From NCBI GenBank assembly GCA_024642765.1, contig JAHEAM010000178.1, forward strand, positions 1 through 7,534: a stretch of 7,534 nt of DNA, given 5' to 3'. This document shows, piece by piece, positions 1-4,565 of this stretch. A program made the translations under genes and the position numbers. Each line of letters begins with the position of its first letter. Position 1 is the first letter of the stretch. The notes under the pieces are model-generated. The model was not told the DNA's origin. It did no database searches and saw only the letters and a list, made by a program, of their open reading frames with translations. Origin of the DNA: Planctomycetaceae bacterium (lineage in GTDB: Bacteria; Planctomycetota; Planctomycetia; Pirellulales; Pirellulaceae).

Positions 1-85
1 CGATTGCGAAAATCCATTTGCCCGCGTTTCCCAGCCAATAACCCCAATTGATCGCCCGTTTTTCGGAGGGATTCTTTTTACTCAT
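1..85 (-). CDS. N-terminus of an unidentified protein, cut by the window edge
   Basis: Only 28 codons are visible. The frame starts with ATG at 85-83 and reads MSKKNPSEKRAINWGYWLGN and onward, a lysine-rich start followed by an aromatic and hydrophobic stretch that could begin a membrane segment. The frame is open further upstream to a stop near 163, but this ATG is the only ATG start in it. It also lies about 40 nt downstream of a good predicted promoter (134-161), which supports this start. There is no clear Shine-Dalgarno site. I do not recognise the family and the rest of the gene lies outside the window. Confidence 0.45.
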   Translation of the reverse strand, partial: MSKKNPSEKRAINWGYWLGNAGKWIFAI

Positions 86-389
86 TGCCGCATATCCGTC
101 TTCAAACAAAGGAACCAAAACCCTAAACACTACAATATATCGACATAATTCGATATGTTAAACGCCGTGGAGGCCGTTATTTTGTCACAGATGTACCGAA
201 AAACGAGGAGGCTGCTGCCCATTGCCGTTTAATACAACGCAAACGAGAATCAGCAGCTCTCGCTAGAATTTAGTCAAGTCTCAGGTTTGAGATCGCAGGA
301 AATGTACGCTGGACGTCTTTGTCGTCGTTTCTTGCATTTATCAACGGAGTAGACGTCCATCGTAGCGGATCCTGTAACCTCGCTCTGTC
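86..389. other. Intergenic region between the left-edge gene and the DUF1559 gene
   Basis: No credible gene is seen here. The left part holds the promoter described at 134-161. The right part lies downstream of the DUF1559 stop and contains an 8-bp inverted repeat, GGACGTCT (311-318) and AGACGTCC (351-358), with a 32-nt loop. A weaker GCTGCTG/CAGCAGC pair lies around 213-258. Neither hairpin has a following U-tract, so neither makes a convincing intrinsic terminator. Confidence 0.5.
134..161 (-). promoter_or_regulatory. Predicted sigma70-type promoter for the left-edge gene, with internal palindrome
   Basis: On the minus strand a TTAACA -35 box (161-156, 5 of 6 matches to consensus) is followed after 16 nt by a TATATT -10 box (139-134, 5 of 6). 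Transcription would start near 127, leaving about 42 nt of leader before the ATG at 85. The spacer holds an inverted repeat, ATATCGA (137-143) and TCGATAT (150-156), with 6 nt between the arms. The arms overlap the -10 and -35 boxes, which is where a repressor operator would be expected. This is inferred from sequence only. Confidence 0.45.
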
Positions 390-1331
390 TCAATATTCTT
401 TCGGAATTTCCGTGCCGCGAACCGTACCCATGGCCTTGAACACAGAGGGTTCGACCGAATCCGCAATCGTTTGCACCGAGCCATCGAGCAGCGAAAAATT
501 TGTGAGACCATAGTGGGCACTGTTGAACTGTGCGTAGGCGTGAAAATGGACTTCACTCGATGGTTTGTTGTTGGGTGGTTCACCAGTCCAGGCTACCACG
601 CGCCAACAAGGATAAGCGGTACCGTGGACGACTCCTACCCAGCTCGATGCAAAGATATTGGAGCTTCGTTCGCCAACTGCAATTGTATTGGATGTCCCGT
701 CACGCACGTGTTCCAATTTCACACGGCTATTTCGAAAGAAGATTCCATCCATGGTTTCTTGTCCGAAACTGATTTCGGTCATGCGTGGACAGAACTCACC
801 GTTGTCCATTTCCTCATTACTCACTGTCGTTCCAACACATCCCACATAATGCGAACGTGAGACCTCAATGGGCAATGCAATCGGACCGTAGGGATCCGCA
901 TAATCACCTGCTGGCAAGAGAATCATGGGCTGCCCCGATTCGGATGATGAGGGACACAACATTACATTCATACTGTGTTGTCGAACAATATCGTGCTGTG
1001 CGAGTTCGATTTTTTTCTTGAAATCGATGTAATCGTAAACGTTGCGCTGCTCGATGTTTGCCAAAGTTTGCGCCATCCAACCCCACCCCGGAAAGCCCAC
1101 ATCTTCGTTGGCGAGCCAACCCGACGGATAATGCTGGCGAGCTTCATGAAAGCACTGAAGCGCCAGCCCAATCTGCTTTAAGTTGTTTTTGCACTGTGTT
1201 CGCCGCGCTGCTTCCCGAGCTGACTGGACGGCGGGTAGCAATAGCCCAACCAAAATCCCGATGACTGCGATCACAACCAACAGTTCGATCAACGTAAAAC
1301 CAATTCGTTTCTTTGCAATTCGATTCCTCAT
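390..1331 (-). CDS. DUF1559 domain-containing protein with prepilin-type N-terminus
   Basis: This is a 313-residue member of the planctomycete DUF1559 family, whose paralogues resemble type II secretion or type IV pilus pseudopilins; the exact function is unknown. A short basic leader (MRNRIAKKRIG) is followed by the prepilin peptidase site G11/FTLIE, with the conserved Glu at residue 16, and a hydrophobic helix to about residue 35. The family block with SAREAARRTQCKNNLKQIGL follows. Near the C-terminus the H-X9-DG motif is present (H273 to D283-G284). The length is normal for the family. The ATG at 1331 has a purine-rich GGGAGAGGTG about 5 nt upstream, a good Shine-Dalgarno site. The product should sit in the inner membrane with its globular part outside. 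No pilus assembly genes are nearby, which is usual for these scattered genes. Divergent from the HDOD gene. Confidence 0.95.
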   Translation of the reverse strand: MRNRIAKKRIGFTLIELLVVIAVIGILVGLLLPAVQSAREAARRTQCKNNLKQIGLALQCFHEARQHYPSGWLANEDVGFPGWGWMAQTLANIEQRNVYDYIDFKKKIELAQHDIVRQHSMNVMLCPSSSESGQPMILLPAGDYADPYGPIALPIEVSRSHYVGCVGTTVSNEEMDNGEFCPRMTEISFGQETMDGIFFRNSRVKLEHVRDGTSNTIAVGERSSNIFASSWVGVVHGTAYPCWRVVAWTGEPPNNKPSSEVHFHAYAQFNSAHYGLTNFSLLDGSVQTIADSVEPSVFKAMGTVRGTEIPKEY

Positions 1332-1391
1332 TGCGCACCTCTCCCTTTTCGTTCATTGCCCCCTTGCCGTTTCCGGCTTGTCCCCAAGTCA

Positions 1392-1420
1392 ATAATAGAG
1401 TTTTGCAAATGCATATACAA
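1392..1420 (-). promoter_or_regulatory. Candidate promoter for the DUF1559 gene
   Basis: On the minus strand a TTGTAT -35-like box (1420-1415) is followed after 17 nt by a TATTAT -10 box (1397-1392, 5 of 6 matches). The start point would be near 1385, giving a leader of about 54 nt before the ATG at 1331. The -35 matches consensus at only 3 of 6 positions, but the spacing is ideal. Inverted-repeat arms directly abut both boxes, which suggests that a regulator may bind here. Confidence 0.35.
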
Positions 1421-1440
1421 CAAAACTCAATAAAGAGTTT
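1398..1440. repeat. Three-arm inverted repeat (GAGTTTTG / CAAAACTC / GAGTTT)
   Basis: GAGTTTTG at 1398-1405 pairs perfectly with CAAAACTC at 1421-1428 over a 15-nt spacer. The middle arm can instead pair with GAGTTT at 1435-1440 over a 6-nt spacer (AAACTC, 1423-1428). The two pairings are mutually exclusive. The first arm lies just upstream of the predicted minus-strand -10 box and the middle arm just upstream of the -35 box. It could be a multi-site operator for a dimeric regulator or, if transcribed, a switchable hairpin. Confidence 0.5.
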
Positions 1441-1723
1441 ACAGACCCCGCATCTTGACTCGTTCTATTACTTCCACTTTGCGCCTGCCAATTCCATGGA
1501 ATCGGATTATTTGATTCGTCCCACCAAATAACCGTAATGTCCCATGCTTTCCGCATTCGGCCATCAATTTCAACCAAAATCGGCCGTTTTCAAAGCAAGG
1601 AAGCCAAAAAGGACACGATAAAACGCTACAGAAATTTTCAGGGCCATCTGCCTCATTCGCAGGTCAACCGCCAGCAGTCCGAAAAGCCGAAACAACCGAA
1701 ACTCCCCATAACGGATAAAAAAA

Positions 1724-2632
1724 GTGACCACGACGACTCGAACATTTGCATCCGATCCCATTGTGTTACCACCTTCGTTGGCGCCGGTGTTCGAAAAGAA
1801 CATCGGCAAGCTCAATGTACTGCCTGCGATTGCGATGGATGCATTGAAGATGTCGAAGGATCCGAACTGTTCGATGAGTGAGTTTTCAAAGCTGATCGAA
1901 CGCGATATCAAACTTGCAACCGATATTTTGCGCATGGCAAATTGCGTCGTGTATTCCAACGGCAGTCCCATACAAAGTCTGCACCAGGCCGTGGTGCGAT
2001 TGGGGTTTCGCCAATGTAAGAATCTCATTCTTTCATCCAGCGTCAGCGGATTGATGAAGAAAATATCCCTGCAAGAATCATGGGTACGAGAACTTTTATG
2101 GCGACATAGCTTTTTGACGGGTATGCTAAGCCTGCATTTGAATCGTATTTTCAACGCCGGTTTCTTTGGCGAGGAATTCACTGCTGGTTTAGTACATGAT
2201 TTCGGCCGAACGATTTTTGCCTTTTGTTTACCGAACGAATTTGGGCGAATCGATCCGCTTCAATTCAACGAGAGCGAACAAACACTTGAGCACGAGCAAA
2301 ATGAGATAGGCATTGATCACTGCCAAGTAGGGACTTGGTTCGCGATGAACAATCAACTGCCGGAACCCATCGCGGACGTCATTCGCTACCATCACACACC
2401 GAACCACGCTACCAACTCTTCGCGACTCGTGGCCCTCGTGGCAATCGCGGATCAAATCGCAAACGCCTTGCAGCGATCTGACAATCTCGCACAATTTGAC
2501 CCCGACAGCATCCCGTATCTGGACACGCTCGAAGCCACGGGAGTATCGCGTGTCAAACAACATTTTGTAGAAAACTACACCTCTGTGATCAATTACGCCC
2601 TCCAAGACGCAGCGGCAATGTTGCAAGATTAA
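1724..2632 (+). CDS. HDOD domain protein
   Basis: This 302-residue protein has an HDOD domain covering roughly residues 28-225, beginning at GKLNVLPAIAMDAL. HDOD proteins are signalling or regulatory relatives of HD phosphohydrolases, usually without proven catalysis. Here the HD-type metal ligands appear unusually complete: H128, H158-D159 (GLVHDFGR), H199, H223-H224 (RYHHTP) and D243 (IADQIA). No receiver, GGDEF or kinase domain is fused, so it is a stand-alone HDOD of ordinary size, probably cytoplasmic. The start is GTG at 1724: an in-frame TAA at 1709-1711 rules out anything much further upstream, and the domain begins too early for a later start. No Shine-Dalgarno site is visible. The gene converges with the small helical gene, leaving only 33 bp between their stop codons. 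The partner or signal cannot be inferred. Confidence 0.88.
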   Translation: MTTTTRTFASDPIVLPPSLAPVFEKNIGKLNVLPAIAMDALKMSKDPNCSMSEFSKLIERDIKLATDILRMANCVVYSNGSPIQSLHQAVVRLGFRQCKNLILSSSVSGLMKKISLQESWVRELLWRHSFLTGMLSLHLNRIFNAGFFGEEFTAGLVHDFGRTIFAFCLPNEFGRIDPLQFNESEQTLEHEQNEIGIDHCQVGTWFAMNNQLPEPIADVIRYHHTPNHATNSSRLVALVAIADQIANALQRSDNLAQFDPDSIPYLDTLEATGVSRVKQHFVENYTSVINYALQDAAAMLQD

Positions 2633-2665
2633 TGACTGAGGTCCGCAAGTTCGGCAAAGGGTCGA

Positions 2666-3049
2666 CTACATTTTTGTTCGCTCAAGCAAAACTAATTGCG
2701 GCGTAGCGTCCAGAAGGGAGTCGTCCTCGAATATCGCCATCTTCTCACGTAGAACTTCGATCTGTTTTTCCGTTAGTTTGTCATGGAGGAGTTTGTCTGT
2801 TTCCAGAAAAAGTTCACGGCTCAATTTTCGCAACCGTTCGTACTCCTTTTTTGCAATCGCCAATACCTCTTGCTTTTCCGCAACCGTGATCTTGATCATC
2901 TGTCCAGCACTGCCGCTGACCAAGCTGGCAGGCAATCCGATATGACTCAGTTCGATAAGCGTCAAAGCGCGATCAAATTTTTCGATTTGGTCTGGTAGCA
3001 GAGTCGACTTGAATTGCTCTAGAACCTTGTCGTTAAACTTTCTCATCAT
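2666..3049 (-). CDS. Small helical LTxxQ-like protein, mature part only (127 residues)
   Basis: This is the translatable remainder of a larger locus, starting at tandem ATG codons (3049 and 3046). It reads as a charged helical protein with a LLPDQIEKFDRAL motif at residues 17-29 and a second LTEKQIEVLREKM motif near residue 93. This two-motif pattern resembles planctomycete secreted hypothetical proteins with LLPxQ and LTPEQ repeats, distantly like the Spy/CpxP fold. Function is unknown. As it stands the protein has no signal peptide, although the family is normally exported; the missing signal is encoded just upstream behind a stop codon. There is no good Shine-Dalgarno site for the internal ATG, so it may not be translated at all. 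It ends with TAG at 2666-2668. Confidence 0.6.
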   Translation of the reverse strand: MMRKFNDKVLEQFKSTLLPDQIEKFDRALTLIELSHIGLPASLVSGSAGQMIKITVAEKQEVLAIAKKEYERLRKLSRELFLETDKLLHDKLTEKQIEVLREKMAIFEDDSLLDATPQLVLLERTKM

Positions 3050-3166
3050 CTCTTGAAATTTCTCGTCGTCGCAGAACCAAAACTGCCCCTAGCCTTCATC
3101 GCCTACGATTACATTAAGTCCCAGCGCCACCACGACCGCCACTCCGAATGCTAACAATTTTCTCAT
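2666..3166 (-). pseudogene. Secreted helical protein gene broken by an in-frame amber codon
   Basis: Extending the 2666-3049 frame upstream reaches an ATG at 3166, exactly 39 codons earlier in the same frame. Codons 1-25 encode a clear signal peptide (MRKLLAFGVAVVVALGL and onward: basic start, hydrophobic core). Codon 26 is TAG (3091-3089). After it the frame reads GQFWFCDDEKFQ and runs without interruption into the mature domain. The intact protein would be 166 residues. A single substitution from CAG or TGG would create this stop. Compared with relatives as I remember them, the stretch between the signal peptide and the LLPDQ motif is short, so an internal deletion is also possible. A sequencing error or a phase-variable state cannot be excluded. 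Confidence 0.7.
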
Positions 3167-3536
3167 CGCACTACCCCAAAATTGGAAAGGAAAACGAAAA
3201 TACTAGACGCGCCCCGCATTCAAACCAGGCGAACGTTGCACGCCGACATTGACGATTGATTTTATAAGCGAGCGTGCTTGTCAATAAAAAAAGCAAAAGA
3301 AAAATTGTTGACCTGCGATCGCAAATCATAGGCCAATGATAATATTACATTCTGCTACTATTGCCGCCTGTGCCGATTAGGTTAAGTCTACCGGCGGCGT
3401 TTCTTGATATTCCGCCAATGTTCTGCGAAAGTTTCCGCAATATGCAAACGGTGAGCTTTAATTCCTCTGGGAATCGAATCGAAATGATTAGCTCCCATTA
3501 AAAAAAGCATCCCAAACCGTTATTGCAGGAAAATCA
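3167..3536. other. Divergent intergenic region upstream of the RedB-like gene
   Basis: This 370-bp AT-rich gap contains the upstream regions of the amber-split gene (minus) and the thioredoxin-fold gene (plus). A GCCGCC/GGCGGC inverted repeat (3363-3368 and 3393-3398) has a 24-nt loop and no U-tract. I see no well-spaced promoter for either gene. A TTGACA on the minus strand (3284-3279) has a TATAAA only 12 nt away, which is too close. No gene is supported here. Confidence 0.45.
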
Positions 3537-4130
3537 ATGTCGACTGCCTCAACAACTCGCAGTGCCTACTATGCGAACTACAAACTGAAAACGAGCACTG
3601 CAACAAAAGCTCCCGCCAAAAAACGCCTCGCAATTGCCGCTTCAGTAACGATGCTGTTTTTAGCAATCGGCTGCCCGTTCTTTTGCTTTTCCGGCAAATC
3701 GAATTCTCATCAAATTGCAAACGTTTGGCCAACTAACAGCGAACTTTGCAAAGCGACGGATACCAAGACGGTTCTTTTGTTTGCCGACATTGGCGACGAT
3801 TCGGCGACTTCAGATATCGAAGCTCTCGATAAACTACTCAAGACGGAAAATGCCCTTGCAACTGTTGTCTTGCGCCAAAACCCTTCTGTTGAGCACAAAG
3901 ACTCAATCTTGTTCGCCCAAGCTCAAAAGGTCGAAGGCCTCAATGTGGTGCTCGACAGTGGTAATGAACACGACAAGTTTGGCGTTTCCGATTCGCGAGT
4001 TCTCGTTATGTATGACCGCGACGGTGAACTTGTCTACAAAGGCACGGTCGAACACCAATCGCAAACAAAAACACGGACAACTCTCGCCAGCAGCAAGAAA
4101 CGCCTAGCTATGGCCGGTCCAATGAACTAG
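3537..4130 (+). CDS. Membrane-anchored thioredoxin-fold protein, RedB-like, lacking the redox cysteines
   Basis: This 197-residue protein has a polar basic N-terminus (1-30) and one hydrophobic segment (about 31-51, LAIAASVTMLFLAIG). An exported domain of about 120 residues follows. The C-terminal half of that domain, FGVSDSRVLVMYDRDGELVY (148-167), matches the closing beta-hairpin of thioredoxin-like folds. With the WP pair at 64-65, the layout recalls RedB-type proteins. Where those carry a CPC/CxxC motif after the first strand, this protein reads LLFADIGDDSAT (80-91), with no cysteine. Its only cysteines are C46 and C50 in the membrane segment and C71. AIGC at 43-46 is a poor lipobox, so an uncleaved anchor is more likely than a lipoprotein. 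The start is well supported: AGGA at 3527-3530 lies 6 nt before the ATG. The fold assignment is moderately sure; the RedB relation is inference from motifs. Confidence 0.75.
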   Translation: MSTASTTRSAYYANYKLKTSTATKAPAKKRLAIAASVTMLFLAIGCPFFCFSGKSNSHQIANVWPTNSELCKATDTKTVLLFADIGDDSATSDIEALDKLLKTENALATVVLRQNPSVEHKDSILFAQAQKVEGLNVVLDSGNEHDKFGVSDSRVLVMYDRDGELVYKGTVEHQSQTKTRTTLASSKKRLAMAGPMN

Positions 4131-4132
4131 TA

Positions 4133-4235
4133 GTAGGGTGCGTCGCGACGCACCAAACGTTTTAAACTCGCCTGGCCAAACAATTCAAAAATCGAACGGG
4201 CCGAATTTTCAATGGTGCGTTTCAACGCACACTAC
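4133..4235. repeat. 103-bp MITE-like palindromic repeat, copy A
   Basis: The element begins GTAGGGTGCGT and ends ACGCACACTAC, giving 11-bp terminal inverted repeats with one mismatch. The left end contains a perfect 18-bp palindrome, GGTGCGTCGCGACGCACC (4137-4154). The right end contains the hairpin GGTGCGT-TTCA-ACGCAC (4214-4230). It aligns to copy B over all 103 positions without gaps and with 17 mismatches, mostly in the middle. It starts only 2 nt after the stop codon of the upstream gene, so its first hairpin may also shape that mRNA's 3' end. It encodes nothing itself. The GTAGGGTGCGTC palindrome type is, from memory, widespread in planctomycetes and some other bacteria. Confidence 0.85.
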
Positions 4236-4270
4236 GATCCGAACGCGTTCTTTGAAGGAAAATCACAAAG

Positions 4271-4323
4271 CGCAGCGTGAGCAAGGAACGAGTAATCATC
4301 AAAATCTCCTTGCTTGCGCTGCG
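4271..4323 (+). repeat. 17-bp hairpin between the two 103-bp repeats
   Basis: CGCAGCGTGAGCAAGGA (4271-4287) pairs with TCCTTGCTTGCGCTGCG (4307-4323) over a 19-nt loop. As DNA there are two mismatches. In plus-strand RNA both become G-U wobble pairs (4278-4316 and 4279-4315), so all 17 pairs form; in minus-strand RNA they would be A-C mismatches. The right arm continues into GGGTTAC, which resembles a separate planctomycete repeat family with the core GCAGCG..AGCAAGGA. No U-tract follows, so it is not a typical intrinsic terminator. Confidence 0.75.
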
Positions 4324-4357
4324 GGTTACGAATAGTGTGCAAAGCCAAAATGCAGAG

Positions 4358-4460
4358 GTAGGGTGCGTCGTGACGCACCAATCGATTTAAACTCACCTGG
4401 CCGAACGATTCAAATATCGTATGTAACAAATTATTGATGGTGCGTTTCAACGCACCCTAC
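4358..4460. repeat. 103-bp MITE-like palindromic repeat, copy B
   Basis: This is the same element as copy A in direct orientation, exactly 103 bp, with perfect 11-bp terminal inverted repeats (GTAGGGTGCGT and ACGCACCCTAC). Each end forms its own hairpin: GGTGCGT-CGTG-ACGCACC (4362-4379) and GGTGCGT-TTCA-ACGCACC (4439-4456). I see no target-site duplication. It lies 105 bp beyond the stop codon of the convergent ATPase gene. Confidence 0.85.
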
Positions 4461-4496
4461 GCTTGGAAAGCAGCAGACTCGATGTCCTATCTATAC

Positions 4497-4523
4497 AAGC
4501 CCGACGCGCCAAAGCGCAAGTGA
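4497..4523. repeat. Possible decayed copy of another short repeat
   Basis: The stretch AAGCCCGACGCGCC followed by AAAGCGCAAGTGAA resembles the GCCCGACGCG..AGCGAG.GA palindromic repeat that I recall as common in planctomycete intergenic regions. It holds only a 4-bp GCGC/GCGC hairpin and the opposite arm is not clear, so at most it is a remnant. Confidence 0.25.
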
Positions 4524-4565
4524 ACTGAATCGCGGCTCGCAATCCTGGTGCCGCCAACATTCGGG

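Larger units (their letters stand above)
1332..1723. other. Divergent intergenic region between the DUF1559 and HDOD genes
   Basis: This 392-bp gap separates two divergent starts. The left part holds the DUF1559 promoter and the three-arm inverted repeat. A perfect 12-bp palindrome, ATTCCATGGAAT, lies at 1491-1502. I found no convincing -35/-10 pair for the HDOD gene. Open frames crossing the gap on both strands have no ribosome binding site and unconvincing composition, so I do not call them genes. Confidence 0.5.
4131..4565. other. Repeat-filled gap between convergent genes
   Basis: This 435-bp region separates the stop codons of the RedB-like gene (plus) and the ATPase gene (minus). It holds the two 103-bp repeats, the hairpin between them and a possible decayed third repeat. 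Short open frames run through the repeats but follow the palindromes and have no ribosome binding sites. No intrinsic terminator with a U-tract is seen, so the stacked hairpins may stop or stabilise transcripts from both sides. Confidence 0.7.

Noticed and set aside
311..358. GGACGTCT/AGACGTCC inverted repeat as a terminator for the DUF1559 gene
   Set aside because: The loop is 32 nt and no U-tract follows on the minus strand, so it does not fit an intrinsic terminator.
1389..1577. A 62-codon minus-strand frame in the divergent gap, rich in tryptophan
   Set aside because: It needs a TTG start without a ribosome binding site, runs through the predicted DUF1559 promoter, and matches no family I know.
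1537..1881. A 114-codon plus-strand open frame overlapping the HDOD gene start
   Set aside because: It overlaps the well-supported HDOD frame out of phase, has no ribosome binding site, and its low-complexity basic composition shows no domain.
1570..2181. A 203-codon frame antisense to the HDOD gene
   Set aside because: The plus strand encodes clear HDOD motifs; the antisense protein has no recognisable domain.
3089..3091. Amber codon read as pyrrolysine or another inserted amino acid
   Set aside because: No PylT/PylS-type gene or insertion signal is visible, and nearby genes end in TAG normally; a nonsense mutation is the simpler reading.
3260..3284. TTGACA and TATAAA on the minus strand as a promoter for the amber-split gene
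   Set aside because: The spacer is only 12 nt, too short for a sigma70-type promoter, and no -10 box is found at 16-18 nt.
4138..4450. Short open frames inside the repeat cluster, on both strands
   Set aside because: They follow the palindromic repeats, have no ribosome binding site and encode no plausible domain.
4133..4460. CRISPR array
   Set aside because: There are only two long copies, with diverged interiors and a hairpin between them, no regular short repeats or spacers and no cas genes.
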